64,000 nt of DNA, taken from the NCBI RefSeq assembly GCF_017916255.1, contig NZ_CP072827.1, forward strand, positions 1,426,001-1,490,000. The letters are read 5' to 3'. The number at the start of each line of letters is the position of its first letter. The stretch's first letter is position 1. Positions 53,107 to 61,743 of this stretch are shown here, one piece after another. The notes under the pieces were generated by a model, which was not told where the DNA came from, made no database searches, and saw only the letters and a list, made by a program, of their open reading frames with translations. Position numbers and translations under genes: made by a program. This stretch comes from Streptomyces mobaraensis NBRC 13819 = DSM 40847. GTDB taxonomy: Bacteria > Actinomycetota > Actinomycetes > Streptomycetales > Streptomycetaceae.

Positions 53107-54009
53107 TCACCCCCCTCGAACCCCCAGCACCCGCACCGCCCCCGGCACCATCTCCGCGACCAACGGCAGCGCCCCCACCCGCTCCCCATCCGCGTACGCC
53201 GTCACATCCGCCGCAGCCAACGAAACCCGCGCCGCCCGAAACACCCGCACCTTCGGATGCGAAAGATGCGTCCCCCGATATACCCGGGGAAACACCCGCA
53301 ACAGCTCCCCCCGCCCACAGGCCCCCACCACCGTCACGTCGAACAGCCCGTCGTCCATCCGCGCGTCCCCGCAGATCCGCATGCCGCCCCCGTACGACCC
53401 GCCGTTCCCGACGGCGACGAGCGTCGCCTCGATCCGCCGCTCGGGCCCGTCGTCGAACCGCAGCCGGTAGGGGATCGGCCGCAGCGCGGCGAGCTCCGCG
53501 AGCAGCGCGAGGTCGTACCGGAGCCGCCCGGAGGGGAACCGCATCCGGTTGCCGCGGTCGTTGACGCGCGAGTCGAAGCCGGAGGCGAGCACGGTCCCGA
53601 AGTAGGGACCGCCGGCCACCCTCCCCAGATCGCGCGGGGCACCCCCGTCCCCCTTCAGCGAACCGGCGATCAGCCGCGCCGCCGCCTCCGGATCCCGGAC
53701 GGGCAGCCCGTTGGCGCGGGCGAAGTCGTTGCCGGTCCCGACGGCGACGACGCCGAGCGGGGTCGGCGTCTCGGCGACGGCCTGGAGGGCGAGCGAGACC
53801 ATCCCGTCCCCGCCCACGGCGATCAGCGCGCCGGTGCCGCCGGCGACCGCCTCCCGGGCCCGCCGCAGCGCGTCGGCCTCGTCCGCGCCCACGACGGTAC
53901 GGACGGAGTGCCCGGCCGCGCGCAGCACCCGGGCGGCGGGCAGCGCGGCGCGGGCCCCACGGCCCCGGCCGGACGCCGGATTGACGAAGAGGGTGATGTC
54001 GCTGGTCAC
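53107..54009 (-). CDS. Diacylglycerol/sphingosine-type lipid kinase
   Basis: A 300-residue DAGK_cat-fold kinase (YegS/DgkB group). The nucleotide-binding signature is ALIAVGGDGMVSLALQAVAE with the GGDG loop, then GVVAVGTGNDFARANGLP. The C-terminal domain contains GFDSRVNDRGNRMRFPSGRL and the family end DVTAYADGERVG. It phosphorylates diacylglycerol or a related lipid at the membrane. The GGDG and GTGND motifs are intact. The start ATG is at 54009. The stop abuts repeat element F. Confidence 0.92.
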   Translation of the reverse strand: MTSDITLFVNPASGRGRGARAALPAARVLRAAGHSVRTVVGADEADALRRAREAVAGGTGALIAVGGDGMVSLALQAVAETPTPLGVVAVGTGNDFARANGLPVRDPEAAARLIAGSLKGDGGAPRDLGRVAGGPYFGTVLASGFDSRVNDRGNRMRFPSGRLRYDLALLAELAALRPIPYRLRFDDGPERRIEATLVAVGNGGSYGGGMRICGDARMDDGLFDVTVVGACGRGELLRVFPRVYRGTHLSHPKVRVFRAARVSLAAADVTAYADGERVGALPLVAEMVPGAVRVLGVRGG

Positions 54010-54027
54010 GCGCGGACCCTACGCGAC

Positions 54028-54058
54028 GGGGCGGCAGTCGTATACCGACTGCCGCCCC
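54028..54058. terminator. Hairpin terminator of the tat operon
   Basis: GGGGCGGCAGTCG and CGACTGCCGCCCC (54028-54040, 54046-54058) form a perfect 13-bp stem with a TATAC loop, 18 bases after the tatC stop. It lies 19 bases before the lipid-kinase start, so the kinase promoter must overlap it or start inside it. Confidence 0.8.
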
Positions 54059-54075
54059 GGGGGTACCGATGAGGA

Positions 54076-55053
54076 TCAGGTGAAGTCGTCGTACCCGTTC
54101 CGCCGCACGGGCTGCCCGTTGTGGCCCTCACGACCGGACTCACGCCCGGACCGGTCCAGAGCGGGCAGCGGCTCCACATCGCCGACCGGCTCCGGCGTCA
54201 GGTCCAGGGGCGCCGCCTCGTCGTCGTCGAGGAGACGGTCCGGGTTGGCCCTGCCCCTGCGCTTGTCGTTGAGCAGGGCGATGCCGACGGCGATGAAGTA
54301 CAGCGCGACGATCGGCCCGGCCAGCATGAACATCGAGTACGGGTCGACGGTCGGCGTCGCCACGGCCGCGAAGATCGTGACGCCCATGATCATGCCGCGC
54401 CACCAGCCCAGCATCCGGCGGCCGGTGAGAATCCCGCCGAAGTTGAGCAGCATGAGCAGCAGCGGCAGCTCGAAGGAGAGGCCGAAGACGATGATCAACC
54501 GCATGATCAGGTCGAGGAGGTCGTCCAGCGGCACGAGGTTGGTGACCCCGTCCGGTGTGAACTCGATCAGCACCTTGGCGGCCGTGGGCATGATCGTGTA
54601 CGCGAACCAGGCACCCGCGGCGAAGAGCGGAACACCCGCCGAGACGAAGCTGAGCGCGTACTTCTTCTCGTGCCGGTGCAGGCCCGGCGCGAGAAAGGCC
54701 CAGAGCTGGTAGAGCCAGACCGGGCTGGACAGCACCAGACCGGAGACCATGGCCACCTTCATCGACAGGGCGAAGGGCCCGGTCAGCCCCGACATCGTGA
54801 GGGTGCCGCACTTGGTCTTGGTGCCGGACTTGGTGTCCAGCAGCTCCTTGATGGTGAGGTCACAGCCGATGGACTGCTGGATCGGGTGCTGGAACACCTC
54901 GATGATCTCGCGGTAGTAAATGAACGAGACGATCGAGACGATCACGATCGCGATGACCGACTTCGCCAACCGGTTGCGCAGCTCACGAAGGTGCTCCGCG
55001 AGCGGCATCCGCCCCTCGGGATCCTTCTCCTTCTTGCGGGCAGGCTTGAGCAA
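54076..55053 (-). CDS. tatC: Twin-arginine translocase subunit TatC
   Basis: A 325-residue TatC with six helices. The N-terminal MPLAEHLRELRNRLAKSV motif (Glu and the conserved F/L region) and LLSSPVWLYQLWAF-like (VLSSPVWLYQLWAFLAPGL) and FGLSFELPLLLMLLNFGG blocks are diagnostic. The C-terminal 60 residues form a charged tail, longer than in E. coli. It recognises Tat signal peptides such as that of the GH10-like hydrolase. Adjacent to tatA on the same strand (65-base gap). Confidence 0.97.
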   Translation of the reverse strand: MLKPARKKEKDPEGRMPLAEHLRELRNRLAKSVIAIVIVSIVSFIYYREIIEVFQHPIQQSIGCDLTIKELLDTKSGTKTKCGTLTMSGLTGPFALSMKVAMVSGLVLSSPVWLYQLWAFLAPGLHRHEKKYALSFVSAGVPLFAAGAWFAYTIMPTAAKVLIEFTPDGVTNLVPLDDLLDLIMRLIIVFGLSFELPLLLMLLNFGGILTGRRMLGWWRGMIMGVTIFAAVATPTVDPYSMFMLAGPIVALYFIAVGIALLNDKRRGRANPDRLLDDDEAAPLDLTPEPVGDVEPLPALDRSGRESGREGHNGQPVRRNGYDDFT

Positions 55054-55118
55054 CCCACGTCCCTATCTCGTGCGGCGGACGGTCGCCGACGGGCGGCCGC
55101 CCCAGTCGTCCTCGGTCG

Positions 55119-55403
55119 TCAGCGCTGCGTCGTACGGTCGGCCGGCTCCTGCACCGGGCGCGAGGTCACGTCGCCGGGGGCCGCCTTGATCGTACGCGGG
55201 GCCGCCGCCTGCTGGTCCGCGGGCTCGGCGGGCGCCGCGGCGTCCTTGCCCTCGGACTTCATCGCCTTGGCCTCGCTCTTGAGGATGCGGGCGGACTTGC
55301 CGAGGGCACGCGCCATGTCGGGGAGCTTCTTGGCGCCGAACAGGAGCACGACAACGACGAGAATGAGGATGATCTCGGGGGCCCCGATCCGTCCGAACAA
55401 CAT
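55119..55403 (-). CDS. tatA: Sec-independent translocase TatA
   Basis: A 94-residue TatA. It has the short N-terminus, one helix ([20 protein letters not shown]) with the hinge Phe-Gly, the amphipathic helix ([20 protein letters not shown]) and an acidic/Pro-rich tail. It polymerises to form the Tat pore. Upstream of tatC in a two-gene unit; the 267 bases upstream contain no gene. Confidence 0.97.
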   Translation of the reverse strand: MLFGRIGAPEIILILVVVVLLFGAKKLPDMARALGKSARILKSEAKAMKSEGKDAAAPAEPADQQAAAPRTIKAAPGDVTSRPVQEPADRTTQR

Positions 55404-55670
55404 AAGCGTTTACCTTCTCACCGAAGCGGTTTAGGGGTGTGGAGCTGTGGACCGATAAGACGTTTTGTCCAGCAGTCGTACGGCAGCGATCGTAACGCGC
55501 AAGGATGAACGCCGGGCAATCCCCGCGCGTACTTCCCCGCCGTTCCCCCGCTGTTCCCGCGGGCGACCCTCCGCTTCGTCGGCCGGGTCACCCGCACCAG
55601 CGTACCGCCAGCGGTTCCGGCGCAGGAGACGGCCGTCGGCCGCTTCCGGTGCGGCCGTGCGCGCCCGGTG

Positions 55671-55886
55671 TCACTCCGGGCGCACGCCGTGCGCCACCCG
55701 CGCGGCCTCCGCCGCGAGCGGCGCGGCGGCCCGCTCCAGGTCCTCGGTCGCCCGGGCGATCCGCCGGGAGCTCTCCTCGACCTGCCGGGCCAGCCGGCGC
55801 ACCTGCGCCAGGACGAGCGCGGCGAGCACGCCGAGCACGGCGATGCCGCAGAAGGAGAGGGCGACGGCCAGCATGGGGAAGAGCAT
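55671..55886 (-). CDS. Small membrane coiled-coil protein
   Basis: A 71-residue protein with one N-terminal helix (MLAVALSFCGIAVLGVLAALVLA) and a charged coiled-coil tail (QVRRLARQVEESSRRIARAT). The ATG at 55886 gives a compact protein, and weak GGTAGG precedes it. It lies between tatA and the zinc-ribbon/WYL genes in the Streptomyces tat-paf region. Role unknown; DUF948-like proteins have the same layout. Confidence 0.75.
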   Translation of the reverse strand: MLFPMLAVALSFCGIAVLGVLAALVLAQVRRLARQVEESSRRIARATEDLERAAAPLAAEAARVAHGVRPE

Positions 55887-55980
55887 GGGGACGAACCTAC
55901 CGAAGCCGGAACGGAGCCCGGGCACAGGGCCGCCCCCCGGCGGACCCGCCCCCGCCCTGGGCCGGCAGACCTGGCGGGCC

Positions 55981-56050
55981 CGCCCGTCCCGTCGAACCCA
56001 GCGGAGACCCCGCCCGTCCCGCCGGACCCAGCGGAAACCCGCCCATCCCG
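55981..56050. repeat. 30-bp tandem repeat, about 2.3 units
   Basis: Two 30-base units (55981-56010 and 56011-56040) beginning CGCCCGTCCC and ending GCGGA(G/A)ACCC, with four differences, and a partial third unit to 56050. They lie in the gap between the zinc-ribbon gene and the small membrane protein gene. Confidence 0.8.
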
Positions 56051-56078
56051 TCACTTCCGACGGCCCCCACCCACCCCG

Positions 56079-56324
56079 TCACACCCGCGAGTGCAGCCGC
56101 AGCGTCCGCACGCCCCCGCCGGTCAGCAGTTGCACGATCCGCTCCCCCGCCGGCTTGCGAACCGACGCGCCGCAGTCGGGGCAGGTGAAGGAGTAGAAGG
56201 TGGTGCGCCGGCTGCCGCCGATCGCCAGCCGGAACGCGCCGGCGGCCAGTTCGAAGCTCCCCCGGCAGTCAGGGCAGGCGGCCTTGAAGACCGCGTCCGA
56301 CAGCTCCCGCGCGTACCCGCTCAC
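56079..56324 (-). CDS. Small zinc-ribbon protein linked to pafC
   Basis: An 81-residue protein. Two CxxC pairs (AACPDCRGSF and FTCPDCGASV) about 33 residues apart would bind one zinc. The rest is a short beta-rich fold ending QLLTGGGVRTLRLHSRV. The GTG at 56324 or 56333 starts it, ten or one bases after the pafC stop (56335), so it is likely co-transcribed with the WYL pair. No family name is recognised; a DNA/RNA-binding or scaffold role is possible. Confidence 0.75.
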   Translation of the reverse strand: MSGYARELSDAVFKAACPDCRGSFELAAGAFRLAIGGSRRTTFYSFTCPDCGASVRKPAGERIVQLLTGGGVRTLRLHSRV

Positions 56325-56334
56325 CGTGCCCACC

Positions 56335-57297
56335 TCACCCGCCGTACGCCGCGAGGGCCTCGCGCGCCGCGTCCCGGGCGCTCGCCGCCAGCTCCGGGGG
56401 CGAGACGATCCGGCCGTCCCGGCCCAGCCGCAGCGCCAGCCGGCGCAGCGAGGCGGGGTCGGGGGTGCGCAGGGTGATCCGCAGACCGCCGCCGGGCAGC
56501 TCGTCGGCGCTGTCATGGGGGTAGTACTCGGCCACCCAGCGTCCGCCGGGGCCCACCTCGACGACGACCTCGGGATCCTCGGCCGCGGGCTGCACCAGCC
56601 CGGCCGACAGGTCGCGGGGCTCGACCGGCGGCGGGTCGGAGACCTCGTCCAGCAGCCGGATCTCGGCCACCCGGTCCAGCCGGAAGGTGCGCCGGGCCTC
56701 GGAGAGCCGGCACCACGCCTCCATATAGGTGTGCCCGACGGCGAACAGCCGGATCGGGTCGACCTCGCGCTCGGTCAGCTCGTCGCGGGCCGGCGAGTAG
56801 TAGCGGACCCAGAGCCGGCGGCGCTCGGCGATGGCCCGGTCGACGTCGGCGAAGACGCCGCCCTCGGACTCGAAGGTGACCGAGAGCCGGGAGCTGGCGC
56901 CCGCCGTCTCCCCGGCCGCCGCCTCGATCTTGGCGGTGGCGCGCACCAGCGCCTGCCGGTCGCTCTCCCGCAGTCCGGGCAGGTTGGCCACCGCGCGGGC
57001 GGCCACCAGCAGGGCGGTGGCCTCGTCGGCGGCGAGCCGCAGCGGCTCGCCCGTGCTGGTGCCGGACGCGTCCGGGTTGTGCCACCAGATGCGGTCGCCG
57101 TCGGTGTCGATGTCCAGCAGGTCGCCGCCGCGGAAGCTGGTGCCGCACATCGGCAGCACGTCGAGGTCGCCGATCAGCTCGTCCTCGGTGATGCCGAAGG
57201 CCCGCGCGACGTCGGCGACGCGGGCGCCGGGGCGCTCGCGCAGGTAGGTGACCAGCGACAGCATCCGCCGGGTCTGGTCGATGGCGTTTCCGGCCAT
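56335..57297 (-). CDS. pafC: WYL-domain transcriptional regulator PafC
   Basis: A 320-residue regulator. The N-terminal winged helix (TRRMLSLVTYLRERPGARVA) is followed by the WYL domain (about 150-230, LWVRYYSPARDELTEREVDP) and a WCX C-terminal extension. In mycobacteria PafB and PafC form the LexA-independent DNA-damage activator. It lies directly downstream of pafB with a 126-base gap, and upstream of a small zinc-ribbon gene. Confidence 0.95.
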   Translation of the reverse strand: MAGNAIDQTRRMLSLVTYLRERPGARVADVARAFGITEDELIGDLDVLPMCGTSFRGGDLLDIDTDGDRIWWHNPDASGTSTGEPLRLAADEATALLVAARAVANLPGLRESDRQALVRATAKIEAAAGETAGASSRLSVTFESEGGVFADVDRAIAERRRLWVRYYSPARDELTEREVDPIRLFAVGHTYMEAWCRLSEARRTFRLDRVAEIRLLDEVSDPPPVEPRDLSAGLVQPAAEDPEVVVEVGPGGRWVAEYYPHDSADELPGGGLRITLRTPDPASLRRLALRLGRDGRIVSPPELAASARDAAREALAAYGG

Positions 57298-57423
57298 GGG
57301 GGGTCGGTCCGTACCTTTCCGTTCACAGTCCGATCGGACCCGTTCCCGGTCCGCTCGAACCTGCTCGAAGTCCGCTGGGTGTTCGACGGGGTCCGCTCGC
57401 CGGAACGCGCCGGCGGCGAGCCG

Positions 57424-58533
57424 TCAGCCCTCGGCCACGGCCCGCAGCCGGTCGAGGACGTCGGCCCGCAGGTCGTCCGGTTCCAGCACCACCACGTCCG
57501 GGCCGAACTCGACGAGCCAGGCGTCCAGCCCGTGCCCGTACGGGATCTCCAGCTCGTCCCAGCCGTCGCCCAGGTCGCGGCGGGACAGGGCCTTGGCCCG
57601 CAGCGGGTAGCCGTGCCCGGCCCGGACCCTGATCAGCGCGGTGCCGGTGGCCGTCTCGCCCGCCCAGCTCTCCACCGTCTCCCGGACGGTGACGTGGTCG
57701 GGGACCGGCGCGGTGAAGGGCAGGGCACGCGAACGGACGCGGCCGGTGATGCGCGAGAGGCGGAAGACGCGCTCCGCCTCGCGGTCGCGGTCCCAGCCCG
57801 CCAGGTACCAGTGGCCGCGCCAGCACTCCAGCGTCCACGGCTCGACGTGCCGCTGCTCGGGCCGGGCCGCGTTGGCCTTGCGGTAGTCGAAGACGACGGT
57901 CCTGCGGTCGCGCGCCGCCAGCATCAGCGGCTCGAACGCCGCCTCGTGCACGGGGATCCGCGTCTCCAGGGCGCCGCCCTCGTACGCGTCCTCCGCCAGC
58001 GGCATGCCGGCCGCGCGCAGCTTCTGCAGCGCGCCGCTGGCGGCCGACGCCAGCCGCGCCTGCTGCCAGACCTTCGCGGCGAGACCGAGCGCCGCGGACT
58101 CCTCGACGTCGAGGGTGATCGGGGGGAGGCGGTTGCTGTCCCGGCGGGCGAGGTAGCCGGTCTCCCCGTCGACGCCCTCGACCGTCTCGATGATCAGACC
58201 GAGCTCGCGGAGGTCCTCCTTGTCCCGCTCGAACATGCGGTTGAAGGCGTCGTCGCTGCCGGTGCCGGCGGCACGGTGGGCCGGGGCGGCGTCCGGGTCG
58301 CGATCGGCCGCGACGTCCGCGGAGGCCGCCTCACTCCCCGGCCCGAACGCCACCGCACTCCCCGGCCCGAAGGCCACCGCACTCCCCGGCCCGAAGGCCA
58401 CCGCACTCCCCGGCCCGAAGGCCTCGATGTACGCCTCGATCGAGCCCCGAAGCTCCCGCTTGCTGAGCGGACGACGCGTCCCCAGCAGGCACAGCGCCAG
58501 ATTCATCAGCCGCTCGGCCTTGGCAATCGCCAT
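57424..58533 (-). CDS. pafB: WYL-domain transcriptional regulator PafB with a tandem-repeat insertion
   Basis: A 369-residue regulator. The N-terminal HTH starts at KAERLMNLALCLLGTRRPLS. The helix continues to IEAY and is then interrupted by four copies of AFGPGSAV (residues 38-69, the last AFGPGSEA) and an acidic linker (70-92). The HTH resumes at DDAFNRMFERDKEDLRELG. The WYL domain (about 200-275, TVVFDYRKANAARPEQRHVE) and WCX region are intact. Normal PafB lacks this insert, so it is a lineage-specific minisatellite in the linker between the HTH and the rest. It pairs with pafC. Confidence 0.94.
   Translation of the reverse strand: MAIAKAERLMNLALCLLGTRRPLSKRELRGSIEAYIEAFGPGSAVAFGPGSAVAFGPGSAVAFGPGSEAASADVAADRDPDAAPAHRAAGTGSDDAFNRMFERDKEDLRELGLIIETVEGVDGETGYLARRDSNRLPPITLDVEESAALGLAAKVWQQARLASAASGALQKLRAAGMPLAEDAYEGGALETRIPVHEAAFEPLMLAARDRRTVVFDYRKANAARPEQRHVEPWTLECWRGHWYLAGWDRDREAERVFRLSRITGRVRSRALPFTAPVPDHVTVRETVESWAGETATGTALIRVRAGHGYPLRAKALSRRDLGDGWDELEIPYGHGLDAWLVEFGPDVVVLEPDDLRADVLDRLRAVAEG
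58333..58423 (-). repeat. 24-bp coding minisatellite in pafB
   Basis: Units start at 58333, 58357, 58381 and 58405; the plus strand begins ACTCCCCGGCCCGAA in each. Units 2 and 3 are identical; unit 1 differs by one base; unit 4 is incomplete. 24 bases equals eight codons, so unit gain or loss keeps the frame. Confidence 0.95.
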
Positions 58534-58605
58534 CGACGCCCTCTCGCCCTCTTCTCATGTTCTTTCAACCGATGACCGTACCGCTCACGGGTCACCCGGC
58601 AAAAG

Positions 58606-58638
58606 CCGAGGGCCCGCGCGGATCGCGCGGGCCCTCGG
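58606..58638 (-). terminator. Intrinsic terminator after the FKBP gene
   Basis: CCGAGGGCCCGCGCG (58606-58620) and its perfect complement (58624-58638) form a 15-bp stem with a 3-base loop. On the minus strand CTTTT follows. It lies 21 bases after the FKBP stop and 72 bases before pafB. Confidence 0.9.
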
Positions 58639-58659
58639 TCACGACCGGTCGGTACCCGG

Positions 58660-59034
58660 TCAGACGCCCATCAGGTCGCAGACGAAGATCAGCGTCTCGC
58701 CCGGGGCGATCACGCCACCGCCGGCGCCGCGGTCGCCGTAGGCGAGGTGGGCGGGGATGGTCAGCCGGCGGCGGCCGCCGACCTTCATGCCCTGGATGCC
58801 CTTGTCCCAGCCCTCGATGACCTGGCCGGCACCCAGCTGGAACTCCAGCGGCTTGCCGCGGTTCCAGCTCGCGTCGAACTCCTCGCCGGTGGAGTAGGCG
58901 ACGCCCACGTAGTGGACCTTGACGAAGTCGCCGGCCTTGGCCACCGCGCCGTCGCCCTCCCAGATCTCGACGATCTCCAGGTCGGACGGGGCCGGGCCCT
59001 CGGGGAAGTCGATCTCCGGCTTGTCGATGTTCAC
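58660..59034 (-). CDS. FKBP-type peptidyl-prolyl cis-trans isomerase
   Basis: A 124-residue cytoplasmic FKBP. It has the core VKVHYVGVAYSTGEEFDASW, PLEFQLGAGQVIEGWDKGIQ, and LAYGDRGAGGGVIAPGETLI, with the active-site Asp, Phe, Trp and Tyr positions filled. The GTG at 59034 has AGGAG seven bases upstream. It is downstream of a second FKBP gene on the same strand, as in other Streptomyces. Confidence 0.95.
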   Translation of the reverse strand: MNIDKPEIDFPEGPAPSDLEIVEIWEGDGAVAKAGDFVKVHYVGVAYSTGEEFDASWNRGKPLEFQLGAGQVIEGWDKGIQGMKVGGRRRLTIPAHLAYGDRGAGGGVIAPGETLIFVCDLMGV

Positions 59035-59116
59035 GTAAGTGCTCCTACGAACGGATTCTGCGGACAACCGTGCAAGTTTCGCAGACGAGCGGTCCGGGCT
59101 CGTCCCCGAGAGGCGG

Positions 59117-60205
59117 TCAGACCTTGCCCACGATGTCCACGACGAAGACCAGCGGCGCGTCGGCGGGGATGCCGCTGCCCGGCGGCGGGCTGCTGCCGTA
59201 CGCCTGCTCGGCCGGGAGCACCAGCAGCACCCTGTCCCCCACGTGCTTGCCGACCAGGCCCTTGTCCCAGCCGGAGACGACCGAACCGGTGCCGATCTGG
59301 AAGCCGGTGGCGCCGCCGTGGTCCCAGGACGAGTCGAACTTCTTCCCGCCGTCCCACAGCACGCCGGTGTACTGGGCGACCAGGCCGTCGCCGGCCTTGA
59401 CCTCGGGGCCGTCGCCCTTGATCAGTACCTGTTCCTTGAGCTCCTTGGGCGCCTTCTCCCCCTTGGGCATGGTGATCTCGGCCGGCTTCCCCGACTCGGC
59501 CTTCACCTCCGGCATCCCCGGCTCGGGCTTCGCCTGCTCGCCCTTGGCCTCCGCCTTGGCGTCCACCGTGCCGGTGCCCACCACGTCGAGGACCCACACG
59601 AGCGTCTGGTCCGCGTTCTGCTGGACCTTGTCGCCGTACATCGACTTCAGCGTGCCCTCGGCCCACACCCGGGTGCCGACCTTGCGGCCCACCAGGGCGT
59701 CGGCGACCGCGTCCGGCACCTGGCCGCCGCCCTCTCCGCCGCCCACCCGCTGCACCAGCTCGCGGCGCGGCCCCTTGGTGTCCTGGCCCGGCTCGGGGTT
59801 CCAGGTGCCCTTCGGGGTGGCGCCCTCCTGGGCCGACTGCACCGCGAAGGCGAGCCGGGTGAACGCGCCCTTCTCCACCGTGGCGCCCTTGCCCTCGGTG
59901 ATCGTGGTGATCCGCACCTTGTCCGGACCCCTGGCGTCCTTGGGAACGGAGATCTTCGGCTGCTCGCCGAAGGCGCCCGTCACCGTGATCTTCGAGCCGC
60001 CCTGCGCGGACCCGGAGCTCTCCGACGCCTTGGAGCTGCTCTCGGAGGACTTCTTCGAGCCGTCGTCCGAGCCGCAGCCCGCGGCGGTCAGCAGCAGGAC
60101 GGGCACGGCCAGGGCGGCGGCCAGACGGCGGGACGGGCGGGTGCCGCTCGCGGTCCTCGCGAGGCGACGGGATTGCGGGAAACGTCCCGCGGTGAATCGC
60201 AGCAT
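59117..60205 (-). CDS. Lipoprotein with tandem FKBP domains (first one degenerate)
   Basis: A 362-residue lipoprotein. The signal ends in LLLTAAGCGSD, so the Cys is lipidated, and a Ser/Lys-rich linker follows. Residues about 90-215 form a first FKBP-like domain (VEKGAFTRLAFAVQS, VADALVGRKVGTRVWAEG) that lacks most active-site residues. Residues about 255-362 form a canonical FKBP (VAQYTGVLWDGGKKFDSSWD, GWDKGLVGKHVGDRVLLVLP, ending VFVVDIVGKV). It probably folds exported proteins outside the membrane; the first domain may bind clients without catalysis. The ATG at 60205 opens the signal peptide. Confidence 0.9.
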   Translation of the reverse strand: MLRFTAGRFPQSRRLARTASGTRPSRRLAAALAVPVLLLTAAGCGSDDGSKKSSESSSKASESSGSAQGGSKITVTGAFGEQPKISVPKDARGPDKVRITTITEGKGATVEKGAFTRLAFAVQSAQEGATPKGTWNPEPGQDTKGPRRELVQRVGGGEGGGQVPDAVADALVGRKVGTRVWAEGTLKSMYGDKVQQNADQTLVWVLDVVGTGTVDAKAEAKGEQAKPEPGMPEVKAESGKPAEITMPKGEKAPKELKEQVLIKGDGPEVKAGDGLVAQYTGVLWDGGKKFDSSWDHGGATGFQIGTGSVVSGWDKGLVGKHVGDRVLLVLPAEQAYGSSPPPGSGIPADAPLVFVVDIVGKV

Positions 60206-60292
60206 CGGTCCAACTCGGGCTAGGGGGTGGTGGCTGAACAGTGCCCGCCACTCTACGGCCTGAGTCCCGTCCGGCACCCCCGTCCGACACGG

Positions 60293-60324
60293 CGGTGCGC
60301 CGGACCGAGGGGTCCGGCGCACCG
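60293..60324 (-). terminator. Hairpin terminator between pafA and the FKBP lipoprotein gene
   Basis: A perfect 14-bp stem (60293-60306 and 60311-60324, core GGTGCGCCGGACC) with a GAGG loop, 48 bases after the pafA stop. Confidence 0.85.
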
Positions 60325-60372
60325 ATGTCCCATTCGCTGCCCCGAATTCACGAATTCAGGCCGTGCGTCCGC

Positions 60373-61734
60373 TCACATTCCGGCAATCAGCTTTTCCACC
60401 CGGTCGTCCACCGACCGGAAAGGGTCCTTGCACAACACGGTGCGCTGCGCCTGGTCGTTGAGCTTGAGGTGGACCCAGTCGACGGTGAAGTCCCGGCGCT
60501 GTTCCTGCGCGCGGCGGATGAAATCGCCGCGCAGCCGTGCCCGGGTGGTCTGCGGGGGCACCGACTTGCCCTCGAAGATCTTGAGGTCGTTGCACACCCG
60601 CGCGGCCTGGCCGCGCCGCTCCAGCAGGTAGTACAGGCCCCGGCGACGGTGGATGTCGTGGTAGGCGAGGTCTATCTGCGCGACCCTCGGGTGCGACATG
60701 CTGATGGCGTTCTTCGCCCGGTAGCGCTCGATGAGCTGGTACTTCATCACCCAGTCGATCTCGGTGGAGATGCGGTCCAGGTCCTCGTCCCGGATCGCCT
60801 CCAGGGAGCGGCCCCACAGCTCCAGCACCCGCTCGACGACGCCCGTGCGGATGCCGCGCCGCTCGCAGAAGTCGACCGCCTTCTCGTAGTACTCCTGCTG
60901 GATCTCCAGGGCGGACGCCTCCCGCCCGCTGGCCAGGCGCACCTTGCGGCGGCCGGTGATGTCGTGGCTGACCTCGCGGATGGCCCGGATGGGGTTCTCC
61001 AGGGTGAGGTCGCGCATCACCGTGCCCGCCTCGATCATGCGGAGCACCAGGTCGGTGGCGCCGACCTTGAGCAGCATCGTGGTCTCCGACATGTTGGAGT
61101 CGCCCACGATGACGTGCAGCCTGCGGTACCGCTCGGCGTCGGCGTGCGGCTCGTCCCGGGTGTTGATGATCGGGCGGGAGCGGGTGGTGGCGGAGCTGAC
61201 GCCCTCCCAGATGTGCTCCGCGCGCTGGCTGACGCAGTAGACGGCGCCGCGCGGCGTCTGCAGGACCTTCCCGGCGCCGCAGATCAGCTGACGGGTCACC
61301 AGGAAGGGGATGAGGATGTCCGCGAGGCGGGAGAACTCCCCGTGTCTGGCCACGAGGTAGTTCTCGTGGCAGCCGTAGGAGTTCCCCGCGGAGTCGGTGT
61401 TGTTCTTGAAGAGGTAGACGTCGCCCGCGATCCCCTCCTCGTGCAGGCGGCGTTCGGCGTCGACGAGCAGTCCTTCGAGAATGCGCTCGCCCGCCTTGTC
61501 GTGGGTGACCAGTTCGATCACGTTGTCGCACTCTGGTGTCGCGTATTCCGGGTGCGAGCCCACATCGAGGTAAAGACGGGCGCCGTTGCGCAGGAAGACA
61601 TTGCTGCTGCGGCCCCAGGAAACGACACGGCGGAAGAGGTACCGCGCCACTTCGTCAGGCGACAGTCGGCGCTGTCCCCTGAACGTGCACGTGACGCCGT
61701 ACTCGTTCTCCAGCCCGAAAATGCGGCGGTCCAT
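60373..61734 (-). CDS. pafA: Pup--protein ligase PafA
   Basis: A 453-residue PafA with the N-terminal [14 protein letters not shown] and the catalytic [18 protein letters not shown] containing the essential Asp57. It is a carboxylate-amine ligase fold that attaches Pup to lysines of proteasome substrates using ATP. The proteasome and pup genes are not in the window and may lie beyond 64 kb, since pafA usually neighbours that cluster. Followed by the FKBP genes; preceded by an MFS gene on the same strand. Confidence 0.97.
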   Translation of the reverse strand: MDRRIFGLENEYGVTCTFRGQRRLSPDEVARYLFRRVVSWGRSSNVFLRNGARLYLDVGSHPEYATPECDNVIELVTHDKAGERILEGLLVDAERRLHEEGIAGDVYLFKNNTDSAGNSYGCHENYLVARHGEFSRLADILIPFLVTRQLICGAGKVLQTPRGAVYCVSQRAEHIWEGVSSATTRSRPIINTRDEPHADAERYRRLHVIVGDSNMSETTMLLKVGATDLVLRMIEAGTVMRDLTLENPIRAIREVSHDITGRRKVRLASGREASALEIQQEYYEKAVDFCERRGIRTGVVERVLELWGRSLEAIRDEDLDRISTEIDWVMKYQLIERYRAKNAISMSHPRVAQIDLAYHDIHRRRGLYYLLERRGQAARVCNDLKIFEGKSVPPQTTRARLRGDFIRRAQEQRRDFTVDWVHLKLNDQAQRTVLCKDPFRSVDDRVEKLIAGM

Positions 61735-61743
61735 GCCTGAACA

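Noticed and set aside
55404..55670. A gene in the 267 bases upstream of tatA
   Set aside because: No frame with a start, ribosome site and plausible composition; taken as the tatA promoter region.
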